A stretch of DNA of 64,000 bases, from contig CAWBAO010000003.1 in NCBI GenBank assembly GCA_963786945.1, forward strand, positions 62,001 through 126,000, given 5' to 3'. Shown in pieces: positions 1 through 8,669 of this stretch. A model generated the notes under the pieces. The model had not been told where the DNA came from. It searched no databases and saw only the letters and a list, made by a program, of their open reading frames with translations. Every line of letters starts with the position of its first letter. Position 1 is the first letter of the stretch. The stretch comes from JADKCZ01 sp963786945 (lineage in GTDB: Bacteria; Myxococcota; Myxococcia; Myxococcales; Anaeromyxobacteraceae). A program made the translations under genes and the position numbers.

Positions 1-116
1 GCAGCACTACACCGATCGGGAAGTAGGTCTGGAGGGGTGTGAGCATGGGTCGGCAGCTTTCGGGTGGGTCATCCAAATGCCCGCGCCCGTAGATTTCGTC
101 AAGAGAATTCGGACGC

Positions 117-144
117 TTGACAATACGGTGACGATCAGTAGACT
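117..144 (+). promoter_or_regulatory. Probable sigma-70 promoter of the nuo operon
   Basis: A perfect -35 hexamer TTGACA lies at 117-122 and a 4/6 -10 hexamer TAGACT at 139-144, with a 16-base spacer, about 40 bases upstream of nuoA. The surrounding 1-186 segment is less GC-rich than the rest of the window and carries no convincing gene. The match was made by eye; the start of transcription is inferred. Confidence 0.5.
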
Positions 145-186
145 CCGCCCGCTTTTTCCCTTACCCAACCTGAAGGGGTGCTCGTG

Positions 187-615
187 ATGGGCTTCGAGTT
201 CGGCGCCGTGCTGGTCTTCGCCGTCGTCGCCGTCGCTTTCGCGCTGGGTGGGATCACCGCCTCGCGGCTGGTCGGCCCCAAGATCCCGAACGCCGAGAAG
301 AGCACCATCTACGAGTGCGGCGAGCGCCCCATCGGGGTCGCCTGGTTCAACTTCAACCCCCGCTTCTACCTGGTGGCCCTGGTCTTCGTGATCTTCGAGG
401 TGGACATCGCCCTGACCTTCCCGGTCGTGGCGGTCTTCCGCAAGTGGACCGAGGCCAGCCCGATGCTGGCCTGGGTCGCCTTCTTCGAGCTGCTCCTCTT
501 CATCACCATCCTGGTGGTCGGCCTGGCCTGGGTCTGGGCCCGCGGCGACCTGGAGTGGGTGAAGACGCTGACCCCCACCACCCACCAGGACGCCCAGCAG
601 CGCCGCGCGGCCTGA
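187..615 (+). CDS. nuoA: NADH-quinone oxidoreductase subunit A (NuoA)
   Basis: Small membrane subunit of respiratory complex I, at the junction of the quinone module and the membrane arm. The protein has about 142 residues and three predicted transmembrane helices. It carries the family's conserved loop between helices 1 and 2 (YECGERPIG, then WFNFNPRFY) and the acidic FEVD stretch at the start of helix 2. The ATG at 187 is preferred because GAAGGGG at 172-178 sits eight bases upstream; an in-frame GTG at 178 overlaps that site and would add three residues. It is the first gene of an 11-gene nuo operon and lies 25 bases before nuoB. Confidence 0.95.
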   Translation: MGFEFGAVLVFAVVAVAFALGGITASRLVGPKIPNAEKSTIYECGERPIGVAWFNFNPRFYLVALVFVIFEVDIALTFPVVAVFRKWTEASPMLAWVAFFELLLFITILVVGLAWVWARGDLEWVKTLTPTTHQDAQQRRAA

Positions 616-640
616 GGCCGGAACGGGAAGGAGAGCCCAC

Positions 641-1159
641 ATGGCCCAGAAGATCGACTCGGGGATCGGTGGCGACGTCACCCTCTTCCACACCAGCCAG
701 CTCGATCGGCTCATCAACATGGCCCGCGAGAGCTCGCTCTGGTACCTGCTGTTCGGGCTGGCCTGCTGCGGCATCGAGCTGATCCAGACCGGCGGCCCGC
801 GCGCCGACATCATGCGGTTCGGCGCCATCCCGCGCGCCTCGCCCCGCCAGGCCGACTTCATGATCGTGGCCGGCACGCTCACCTACAAGATGGCCGAGCG
901 GGCCAAGCTGCTCCACGCCCAGATGTCGGAGCCCAAGTACGTCATCTCCATGGGCTCCTGCGCCAACTGCGGCGGCCTCTTCCAGTACGCCTACTCGGTG
1001 TGCAAGGGGGTCGACAAGATGTTCCCGGTGGACGTCTACGTGCCGGGCTGCCCGCCCCGCCCCGAGGCGCTGACCGAGGGGCTGATCCGGCTGCAGGAGC
1101 TGGTGCGAAACGAGCGTTGGACCGACAAGCGGCGGGCCCCTCCGGCCACCGCGGTGTGA
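641..1159 (+). CDS. nuoB: NADH-quinone oxidoreductase subunit B (NuoB)
   Basis: Complex I subunit (PSST type) that binds the terminal [4Fe-4S] cluster N2, which hands electrons to quinone. The four cluster ligands are visible: the adjacent pair in LACCGIEL, the Cys of GSCANCGG and the Cys of VPGCPPRPEAL. At 172 residues it is a usual length. The ATG at 641 follows AAGGAG at about 629-634. It is co-directional with nuoA and nuoC; about 107 bases separate it from nuoC, the largest gap in the first part of the operon. Confidence 0.96.
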   Translation: MAQKIDSGIGGDVTLFHTSQLDRLINMARESSLWYLLFGLACCGIELIQTGGPRADIMRFGAIPRASPRQADFMIVAGTLTYKMAERAKLLHAQMSEPKYVISMGSCANCGGLFQYAYSVCKGVDKMFPVDVYVPGCPPRPEALTEGLIRLQELVRNERWTDKRRAPPATAV

Positions 1160-1266
1160 AGCAGCAGGGACCGGCAGTCCAGGACGACCCGGCCAGGGCA
1201 GGCCGGGGGATGGGGCGAGGGCTCGCGAACCGCGATCCGCTCGCCCCTGTCGTAACAGGGAGCGAA

Positions 1267-1896
1267 ATGACGACCAGCGAAATCCACGAAAGGCTCGCAG
1301 CGCGCTTCGGCGACGACGTGGGCGCGCCCTCCCAGACCAAGGGAGACCCCTGGCTGCCGGTGAAGGCGGCGCGGCTGGTCGAGGTCTGCACCTACCTGAA
1401 GTCCACCGCCGGCCTCGACTTCGACCTCTGCGAGGATCTCACCGCCGTCGACTGGCCCAAGCGCAACGTCATCGAGGTGGTGATCCACCTGCTCTCGCTG
1501 AAGCACCGGCACGCCGTGAAGCTCAAGGTGGAGGCCGACCGCGCCAACCCGGTGGTCCCGTCGCTCACCGGCGTCTGGAAGGGGACCGACTGGTTCGAGC
1601 GGGAGGTCTACGATCTCTTCGGCGTCACCTTCACCGGCCACCCCGACCTGCGCCGCATCATGCTGCCCGACGACTGGGTCGGCCACCCGCTCCGCAAGGA
1701 CTACCAGGAGGCCGGCGGCTGGCACGGCATCTCCAACGAGCGGGAGAACCCGCTGGTGGAGCTGAAGCGGCTCGACGACGTGGCCCGGGCCGCGCTCCCC
1801 AAGCCGCCCCCGCCGCCCCCTCCCCCCGCCCCGGCCGCCCCCGCGGCTCCCACGGCTCCGGCGGCCCCGGCCGCGCCCGCCGCCCCCAAGGCCTGA
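1267..1896 (+). CDS. nuoC: NADH-quinone oxidoreductase subunit C (NuoC)
   Basis: The 30-kDa subunit of the peripheral arm of complex I, which packs against NuoD and helps form the quinone site. The family signature is seen in FEREVYDLFGV, GHPDLRRI and GHPLRKDY. The chosen ATG at 1267 follows AGGGAG; the frame is open further upstream, but that part overlaps nuoB and has no site. The 209-residue protein ends in an unusual Pro/Ala tail of about 32 residues (from PKPPPPPPPP on) that is not part of the fold and is probably disordered. NuoC is a separate protein here, not a NuoCD fusion. Confidence 0.95.
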   Translation: MTTSEIHERLAARFGDDVGAPSQTKGDPWLPVKAARLVEVCTYLKSTAGLDFDLCEDLTAVDWPKRNVIEVVIHLLSLKHRHAVKLKVEADRANPVVPSLTGVWKGTDWFEREVYDLFGVTFTGHPDLRRIMLPDDWVGHPLRKDYQEAGGWHGISNERENPLVELKRLDDVARAALPKPPPPPPPPAPAAPAAPTAPAAPAAPAAPKA

Positions 1897-1908
1897 CCGG
1901 AGGACCAC

Positions 1909-3060
1909 ATGGAAAAGCTCATCCTCCGCCGCGTCGACCGCAACAACGAGGAGATGATCCTCAACTTCGGTCCCCAGCACCCCTCCACCCACGGCGTCAT
2001 CAACTTCATCGTCGAGACCGACGGCGAGGTGATCCGCAAGGCCGTCCCCGACGTCGGCTACCTGCACCGCTCCATCGAGAAGATCGGCGAGACCACCGGC
2101 TACCACGGCTTCATGCCGTACACCGACCGGATCGACTACGTGGCGGCCATGTTCCCCAACGAGGGGTACGCCATGGCGGTGGAGCGGCTCTGCGGCATCC
2201 AGGTGCCGAAGCGGGCCCTCTACCTGCGGGCCATCTCCACCGAGCTCTGCCGCATCGCCAGCCACCTCGTCTCCATCGGCACCATGACCATGGACATCGG
2301 CGCCTTCACGCCCATGATCCACGGCATCCGCGAGCGGGAGACCATCAACGATCTCATCGAGGCGCTCTGCGGCGCGCGGCTCACCTACAACTACCACCGC
2401 ATCGGTGGCGTGGCCTTCGACCTGCCGGAGGGCTGGCGCGACAAGACGCTCACCTTCCTCGACCACTTCGACAAGTTCCTCGTCGAGTTCGACCGGCTCA
2501 TCAGCTTCAACGAGATCTACATCCGGCGGCTCGCCAACGTGGCGATCATCCCCGGCCCCATGGCCATCGAGTACGGCCTCTCCGGCCCCAACCTGCGCGG
2601 CTCGGGCGTCGACTTCGACCTGCGCAAGGCCATGCCCTACGGCGTCTACCCGGAGTTCGAGTTCGACGTGCCGGTGGGCCAGGGCATGTTCGGCACCGTC
2701 GGCGACAGCTTCGACCGGTACATCTGCCGGACCCGCGAGATGGGCGAGTCCTCCAAGATCGTCCGGCAGGCGCTCGACCTCATCCAGCAGGCGCCGGAGG
2801 GCGACATCCTCGCCCCCAAGGTCTCCCGCAACCTGAAGGTGGAGGCCGGCGAGGCCTTCGCCCGCGTCGAGTCGGCGCGCGGCGAGATGGCCTTCTACCT
2901 GGTGGCCGACGGCACCAACAAGGCCTGGCGCGTCCGCACCCGCACCGGCTCCTTCACCGCCATGGGGATCATCGAGGCCGTCAGCCCCGGCCTGATGGTG
3001 GCCGACCTCGTGGCCCTCATCGCCTCCCTGGACGTCGTGGCCCCGGAGATCGACCGCTAA
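1909..3060 (+). CDS. nuoD: NADH-quinone oxidoreductase subunit D (NuoD)
   Basis: The 49-kDa subunit of complex I, related to the large subunit of NiFe hydrogenases; with NuoB it forms the quinone-reduction cavity. The N-terminal quinone-site loop GPQHPSTHGV and the YTDRIDYVAAM motif are present, and the protein ends in the family's typical terminal region (VAPEIDR). The length of 383 residues is normal. The ATG at 1909 follows GGAGG at 1899-1903. The TAA stop shares one base with the nuoH start (TAATG), which suggests translational coupling. Confidence 0.96.
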   Translation: MEKLILRRVDRNNEEMILNFGPQHPSTHGVINFIVETDGEVIRKAVPDVGYLHRSIEKIGETTGYHGFMPYTDRIDYVAAMFPNEGYAMAVERLCGIQVPKRALYLRAISTELCRIASHLVSIGTMTMDIGAFTPMIHGIRERETINDLIEALCGARLTYNYHRIGGVAFDLPEGWRDKTLTFLDHFDKFLVEFDRLISFNEIYIRRLANVAIIPGPMAIEYGLSGPNLRGSGVDFDLRKAMPYGVYPEFEFDVPVGQGMFGTVGDSFDRYICRTREMGESSKIVRQALDLIQQAPEGDILAPKVSRNLKVEAGEAFARVESARGEMAFYLVADGTNKAWRVRTRTGSFTAMGIIEAVSPGLMVADLVALIASLDVVAPEIDR

Positions 3061-4430
3061 TGCTCGAGAACCCCCAGCGTAAGCCCTTCTCGCCCCGCGC
3101 CATCCTGGCCATCACCCTGGGCCTGGGCCTCGGGCTGTTCGGCGCCCTCTTCGCGCTGATCCTCCTGCTGTCGGCGGCCACCAAGCCGCTGGTGGTCCAC
3201 GCCCTGATCCGGGAATCCATCGGCGTCGACCCGGCCACCTGGCCCTACACCACGCTGGTCACCTGGGCGGGGGTGGCCGTGCTGGCGCTCATCCTCCTCA
3301 CCTTCGGGGCCGTGGTCTCCGGCACCACCGTCTGGTGGGAGATGCGGGTCAGCTCCCGCATGCAGAGCCGCATCGGCTACAACCGCGCCGGCGCCGGCGG
3401 CTTCCTCCAGTGGATCGCCGACGCCGTCAAGCTGCTCTTCAAGGAGGACCTGATCCCGGCCGAGGCCGACCGGATGATCTTCCGGGTCGCCCCCTACTTC
3501 GTGATGACCGGCTTCGCGCTCACCTTCGTGGCGCTGCCCTTCGGCGAGAGCCTGATCGCCGCCGACCTGAACGTCGGCATCTTCTACCTGGTGGCCGTCA
3601 CCGCCCTGGTGGTGGTGGGCATCCTGCTGGCCGGGTGGTCCTCCAACTCCAAGTGGGCGCTCTTCGGCGGCATGCGCTCGGCCGCCCAGGTGGTGAGCTA
3701 CGAGATCCCGGCCGGGCTGGCGGTGATGGTGCCCATCCTCATGGCCGGGACGCTCTCCATGCAGGGGATCATCCGGGCCCAGGGGGCCTGGCCCTGGCAG
3801 TGGTTCATCTTCACCAACCCGGCCGGCTCGCTGGCCTTCTTCATCTTCTTCATCTCCCAGCTGGCCGAGGGCAACCGCACCCCGTTCGACCTCCCCGAGG
3901 CCGAGTCCGAGCTGGTGGCCGGCTACCTCTCCGAGTACTCGGGCTTCCGCTTCGCCATCTACTTCCTGGTCGAGTTCGGCAACCTCTGGGTGATGGGGGC
4001 CATCGCCGCCACGCTCTTCCTGGGCGGCTGGCAGGTCCCCTGGGTCGGTCCCGAGACCTGGGCCGCCGCCCGCGGCGCGGGCGCCCTCCCCGGGCTGGGC
4101 TGGTGGGGGCTGCAGCTGCTCTCCATGCTGGTGATGGTGGTGAAGACGCTGGTGGTCCTCAACATCATCGTCTGGGTCCGCTGGACCCTGCCGCGAATCC
4201 GCATCGACCAGATGATGAACCTGTGCTGGAAGTACCTGGTCCCCTTCGCCTTCGTGGCCTTCGTCTTCACGCTGCTCTGGCAGGTGCTGGTGGCCCGGAT
4301 CCCGGCCGTCTCCACCGTCACCGGCGCGGTGATGTTCGTGGCCTTCCTGGTGGTGGGCTTCTTCTTCGTCAGGCAGACCAAGGCCAACATCGTCGCCGCC
4401 GGCGACCGCGTCGACATGAGCAACTGGTAA
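3060..4430 (+). CDS. nuoH: NADH-quinone oxidoreductase subunit H (NuoH)
   Basis: Complex I membrane subunit (ND1 type) that closes the quinone chamber and links it to the proton-pumping arm. Conserved segments include the SRMQSRIGYNRAG loop, GGMRSAAQVVSYEIPAGLA, and the acidic PFDLPEAESELVAGY followed by EYSGFRFA, all typical of the quinone-entry region. About nine or more transmembrane helices are predicted. At 456 residues it is longer than many bacterial homologues, with extra hydrophobic sequence near the N-terminus and around residues 320-350. It overlaps nuoD by one base. Confidence 0.95.
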   Translation: MLENPQRKPFSPRAILAITLGLGLGLFGALFALILLLSAATKPLVVHALIRESIGVDPATWPYTTLVTWAGVAVLALILLTFGAVVSGTTVWWEMRVSSRMQSRIGYNRAGAGGFLQWIADAVKLLFKEDLIPAEADRMIFRVAPYFVMTGFALTFVALPFGESLIAADLNVGIFYLVAVTALVVVGILLAGWSSNSKWALFGGMRSAAQVVSYEIPAGLAVMVPILMAGTLSMQGIIRAQGAWPWQWFIFTNPAGSLAFFIFFISQLAEGNRTPFDLPEAESELVAGYLSEYSGFRFAIYFLVEFGNLWVMGAIAATLFLGGWQVPWVGPETWAAARGAGALPGLGWWGLQLLSMLVMVVKTLVVLNIIVWVRWTLPRIRIDQMMNLCWKYLVPFAFVAFVFTLLWQVLVARIPAVSTVTGAVMFVAFLVVGFFFVRQTKANIVAAGDRVDMSNW

Positions 4431-4444
4431 CCGGAGCCGCCTCG

Positions 4445-5137
4445 ATGACCCTGACCGAATACGCCGGCAGCTTCCAGAGGACCGCCTCTTCCTTCTGGCA
4501 CGGCCTCACCATCACCATGTCCCACCTCTTCCGCCGGCCCTCGACGGTCCAGTACCCGGACCGCTCGCCGCTGCCGGTGCGGGACATGCTGCCGCCGCGC
4601 TACCGCGGCTTCCTCGAGGTCGACGCCGCCATCTGCACCGGCTGCCAGGCCTGCGAGCGGGCCTGCCCCATCGCCTGCATCCAGATCACGCTGGAGAAGG
4701 ATCCCGCCAACCCCAAGCAGCGGCTGGTGACCCAGTTCGACATCGACGAGGCCAAGTGCATGTACTGCGGCCTCTGCGTCGAGCCCTGCCCCACCGGCTC
4801 GATCCAGCACACCCGCGAGTTCGAGGCCTCGATGCGGAACATCCGCAACCTGGTCTTCCGCTGGTCCGACCCGCTCAAGCCCTTCCCGGTCTACAAGGTG
4901 GAGAAGGGGGCCGAGTACTTCCCCCGGGCGCCGCTCGGCTCGCTGGTGCGGGCCAAGCTCGACACCGTCCGCTGGGACGCGCCCGCCGTCCAGTACCTGC
5001 CGCCCGAGCCGCCGGCCCCCGCCGCGGCCCCGGCGCCTGCCGCCGCTGCGCCTGCCGCCGCTGCGCCTGCCGCTGCTGCGCCTGCCGCCGCTGCGCCCCC
5101 GGCCCCGGCCGCCCCCTCCACCCCTGAGTCGAAGTAG
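4445..5137 (+). CDS. nuoI: NADH-quinone oxidoreductase subunit I (NuoI)
   Basis: Ferredoxin-like subunit (TYKY type) holding two [4Fe-4S] clusters (N6a and N6b) that carry electrons towards NuoB. Both motifs are intact: CTGCQACERACP and CMYCGLCVEPCP. The start at ATG 4445 is 14 bases after nuoH; the same frame is open far upstream through nuoH, but that is a shadow. The last 40 or so of 230 residues form a Pro/Ala-rich tail built on a 15-base tandem repeat (5036-5095), much like the tail of NuoC. The tail lies outside the conserved fold. Confidence 0.95.
   Translation: MTLTEYAGSFQRTASSFWHGLTITMSHLFRRPSTVQYPDRSPLPVRDMLPPRYRGFLEVDAAICTGCQACERACPIACIQITLEKDPANPKQRLVTQFDIDEAKCMYCGLCVEPCPTGSIQHTREFEASMRNIRNLVFRWSDPLKPFPVYKVEKGAEYFPRAPLGSLVRAKLDTVRWDAPAVQYLPPEPPAPAAAPAPAAAAPAAAAPAAAAPAAAAPPAPAAPSTPESK
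5036..5095 (+). repeat. Four-copy 15-base tandem repeat in the nuoI tail
   Basis: The unit CCTGCCGCCGCTGCG occurs four times in a row (5036, 5051, 5066, 5081); the third copy has a single C-to-T change. It encodes the repeated Pro-Ala-Ala-Ala-Ala pattern at the NuoI C-terminus. The number of copies could vary by slippage without breaking the frame, because the unit is five codons long. Confidence 0.9.
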
Positions 5138-5146
5138 GAGCCCCCG

Positions 5147-5782
5147 ATGACGCAGAACACGGGCAAGATCCTCGGCTGGATCCTCGGCACCGCGCTGGCC
5201 ATCGGCTTCGTGGTGGTGATGGGCCAGCTGGCCATCCGTCCGGCCGCGCTGGCCATGTCGCCGGCCGAGGCCACGCCGGCGGGCCTCACCGACGTCCTCT
5301 TCTACGTCATCGCCGGCCTGACCATCGCCGGCGCGGCCGGCGTGGCCCTGTCGCACAACATCCTCTACAGCGCCATCGGCCTGCTCATCGCGCTGCTCGG
5401 GGCCGGGGCGCTCTACGTCTTCCTGGCCGCCGACTTCCTGGCCGTGGCGCAGCTGCTCATCTACATCGGCGGCGTGCTGGTGCTGGTGCTCTTCGCGGTG
5501 ATGCTGACCAACCGGATCACCGAGATCAACGTCTCCAACGCCAGCCTGGGGCTGTGGGGCGGCCTGATGCTCTTCGTGGCGGTGGCGCCGGTGCTGCTGG
5601 CGGTGGCGCTGGTCACCCCCTGGGCGACCATCCAGCCGGCCGCGGCCACCTACACCACCGAGGCCATCGGCGACGCCCTGCTGACCCGCTGGCTGCTGCC
5701 CTTCGAGGTCGCCTCCATGGTGCTGCTGGCCACCCTGGTCGGCGCCATCGTCATCGCTCGCAAGGAGATCAAGGCCGACTGA
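5147..5782 (+). CDS. nuoJ: NADH-quinone oxidoreductase subunit J (NuoJ)
   Basis: Membrane-arm subunit of complex I (ND6 type). The 211-residue protein has five predicted transmembrane helices, preceded by a longer than usual N-terminal hydrophobic segment. The conserved LLGAGALYVFLAADFLAVAQ helix, followed by LIYIGGVLVLVLFAVML, contains the helix break typical of this family. It lies nine bases after nuoI and 52 bases before nuoK in the standard J-K-L-M-N order. Confidence 0.93.
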   Translation: MTQNTGKILGWILGTALAIGFVVVMGQLAIRPAALAMSPAEATPAGLTDVLFYVIAGLTIAGAAGVALSHNILYSAIGLLIALLGAGALYVFLAADFLAVAQLLIYIGGVLVLVLFAVMLTNRITEINVSNASLGLWGGLMLFVAVAPVLLAVALVTPWATIQPAAATYTTEAIGDALLTRWLLPFEVASMVLLATLVGAIVIARKEIKAD

Positions 5783-5834
5783 GCCCTCGGGCCGGTCCCA
5801 CCGATTCGGCCGCGCGGCGGCCCTGGAGCCCACC

Positions 5835-6143
5835 ATGCAGATCTCCCTCTCACACTTCCTCATCGTCGGCGCGCTGCTCTTCTGCTTCGGCCTGGTGACC
5901 GTCACCACCCGGCGCAACGCCGTCGGCGTGCTGATGGGCGTCGAGCTGATCCTCAACGGCGCCAACGTCAACTTCGCCGCCTTCAACCACTACGTGGTGG
6001 GCGGCGTCTCCGGGCAGATCTTCGCCCTCTTCGTCATCGTGCTGGCCGCGGCCGAGGCCGCGGTCGGCCTGGCCATCGTGCTGGCGGTCTTCCAGACCTT
6101 CAAGACCATCGACGTCCGCTACGCGGACCTCATGCGGGAGTGA
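5835..6143 (+). CDS. nuoK: NADH-quinone oxidoreductase subunit K (NuoK)
   Basis: Small antiporter-related membrane subunit (ND4L type) with three helices and 102 residues, the standard length. The buried glutamates that form part of the central proton path are visible in GVELILNGANVN and in AAAEAAVGLAI. The ATG at 5835 follows a GGAG at about 5825. Its stop is one base before the nuoL ATG. Confidence 0.95.
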   Translation: MQISLSHFLIVGALLFCFGLVTVTTRRNAVGVLMGVELILNGANVNFAAFNHYVVGGVSGQIFALFVIVLAAAEAAVGLAIVLAVFQTFKTIDVRYADLMRE

Positions 6144-6144
6144 C

Positions 6145-8650
6145 ATGGGACACGAATCCACCGAACTGGTGCCGCTCGTGGTGACCCACGCCAACTGGCT
6201 CTGGCTCATCCCGCTCTTCCCGCTGGTGGGCGCGACCATCAACGCGCTGATCGGCTGGAAGCTCCAGGGGCTCTTCGGCGAGCCGAAGTCGATGAAGGGC
6301 GGCCGGGGCAAGCAGCTGGTCCACTCCATCGCCGTGGCCGCCATGATGGCGTCCTTCGCGGTGGCCGTGTACTCCTTCGTCCAGCTCCGGGCGCTGCCCT
6401 CCGAGGAGCGCTACCTCCAGCAGACGCTCTGGAACATGTTCACGGCCGGCCGGCTCTCGGTCGACCTGGCCTTCGCGCTCGACCAGCTCTCCATGGTGAT
6501 GGTGCTGATCATCACCGGCATCGGGATGCTGATCCACGTCTTCTCCATCGGCTACATGGCGGAGGAGCCGGCCTACTGGCGCTTCTTCAGCTACCTGAAC
6601 CTCTTCGTCTTCGCCATGCTGCTGCTGGTGATGGGCGACAACTTCCCCGTCATGTTCTTCGGCTGGGAGGGCGTCGGCCTCGCCTCCTACCTGCTCATCG
6701 CCTTCTGGTACACCGACCCGGCCAAGGCCGCCGCCGGCATGAAGGCCTTCGTGGTCAACCGCTTCGGCGACTTCGGCTTCATCATCGGGCTCATGCTGCT
6801 CTTCTGGGGGCTGGGGGGCTCCTGGGAGGCGCGCCCGGGCGTGCTGCGCAACACCGACTTCGTCCCCACCGTGGAGATGAACTCGATGGCGGCCGCCAGC
6901 ACCGCCGCCGCCTCCGGGGCGCTGGCGCCGCGGGTGGAGGGCGTGAAGATCGGCCCCACCATGAACTTCCGCGAGCTCCGGGACCAGGTGGTCATCGAGG
7001 CCACCGGCGTGAAGGAGCACCTCGCCACCACCACGGTGTGGGGCGTCTCGCTGCTGACGCTCATCGGCATGCTGCTGTTCGTCGGCGCCATGGGCAAGTC
7101 GGCCCAGCTCCCGCTCTACGTCTGGCTCCCCGACGCCATGGCCGGCCCGACCCCGGTCTCGGCCCTCATCCACGCCGCCACCATGGTCACCGCCGGCGTC
7201 TACATGGTGGCACGCCTCAACTTCCTCTTCGTGCTCTCGCCGAGCGCGATGGGCTGGGTGGCGCTGATCGGCGCCCTCACCGCCATCTTCGCCGCCACCA
7301 TCGGGTTCTTCCAGTACGACATCAAGAAGGTGCTGGCCTACTCGACGGTGTCGCAGCTGGGCTTCATGTTCATCGGCGTCGGCACCGGGGCCTACTGGGC
7401 CGGCGTCTACCACCTCTGACCCACGCCTTCTTCAAGGCCACGCTCTTCCTCGGGTCGGGCTCGGTGATCCTCGGCTGCCACCACGAGCAGGACATGCGGA
7501 AGATGGGCGGGCTGAAGAAGTACATGCCCATCACCCGGTGGACCTACCTCATCGCCACGGTGGCCATCGCCGGCTTCCCCATCGCCAACGGCTTCTACTC
7601 GAAGGACGAGATCCTCTGGAAGGCCTTCACCAGCCACCACCTGGCCCTCTTCGGCCAGCCCACCCCGTGGCTGGGGCCGGCCATCTACGTGATCGGGCTG
7701 ATCGCCGCCACCGGCACCTCGTTCTACATGTACCGCTCGTACTACATGACCTTCACCGGCGAGTACCGCGGCGGCGAGGGCCATCACGACGATCACGCCG
7801 CCCACCCCGCCCCGGCCGCCGCGCGGCGGCCCACGCGGTCCACGCCGCCCCGGCCGGGCACGGCCACGCTGCGCCTGCGGCGCACGGCCACGATGCCCAC
7901 GGCCACGACGACCACGGGCACGGTGCCCACCCGGCCCCGGCCGCCCACGCCGCGCCGGCCGACGATCACGGCCACGGCCACCACGGCGGCCCGCCGCACG
8001 AGTCGCCCTGGCAGATCACCCTGGTGCTGGCCATCCTCGCCGCCGGCTCGGTGCTCACCCTCTTCCTCGGCATCCCGGTGCTCTGGCAGCACACCTTCGC
8101 GCACGCCAGCACGCCGCCCATCCTCGAGCACTGGCTGGAGCCGGTCCTGCTCGCCAAGGTGGAGTTCGGCCACGGCACCCCGGCCATGGAGTGGCTCTTC
8201 CAGGGGCTGGGCGTCCTGGCCGCCACCGTCGGCTTCGTGGCGGCCCGCGCCGTCTACAAGGACAACCGCCACGAGGCGGCGCTCAAGGCCATGATCGAGC
8301 GCTGGAAGGGCGTCTGGACCGTCGTCTACAACAAGTACTACGTGGACGAGCTGTACGAGCTGGTGGTCCTGCGCCCCAGCCAGGCGGTGGCCCGGGCCTT
8401 CTCCTGGTTCGACGGGCGCATCCTCGACGGGCTGGTCAACGCCGTCGGCGCCGTCACCAAGGTCTTCGCCAACCTCGACGGCGCCATCGACAGGTACGTG
8501 GTGGACGGCGCGGTCAACGGCGTCGCCAACGTCATCGGGTGGGCCGGCGGCTCGCTCCGCCTGCTCCAGACCGGCCGCATCCAGACCTACCTCTACGGCG
8601 CCCTGGGCGGCGCCCTGGTGGTGGTCCTCGTCAACTTCCTGATCAGCTAG
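6145..8650 (+). CDS. nuoL: NADH-quinone oxidoreductase subunit L (NuoL), two apparent frameshifts
   Basis: Distal proton-pumping subunit of complex I with the long lateral helix. Conserved segments are GWEGVGLASYLLI, SALIHAATMVTAGVYM and KKVLAYSTVSQLGFMF. The coding sequence breaks near 7417: GVYHL runs into a stop, whereas one extra C gives GVYHLLTHAFFKATLF. It breaks again near 7815 inside a His-rich loop and then reads to the TAG at 8650. Joined, it is about 835 residues. The 7785-8005 insert, rich in His, Ala, Asp and Pro (repeated HGHD-type units), is absent from ordinary NuoL. All other features are intact, so both breaks look like sequence errors in GC-rich runs. Confidence 0.9.
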
Positions 8651-8669
8651 CGCTCAAGGAGCCCGCCTC

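Noticed and set aside
7..882. Long open frame antisense to nuoA and nuoB
   Set aside because: High GC leaves many antisense frames open. The translation is Arg/Gly/Pro-rich with no domain, while the plus-strand frames match complex I subunits well.
3335..4444. A 370-codon upstream extension of NuoI
   Set aside because: It lies in another frame of nuoH, which is conserved throughout. NuoI homology begins at the ATG at 4445.
7038..8650. Programmed frameshifting or an intein in nuoL
   Set aside because: No slippery heptamer with a downstream structure is needed, since a single base restores the family sequence at both sites, and similar breaks occur all over the window.
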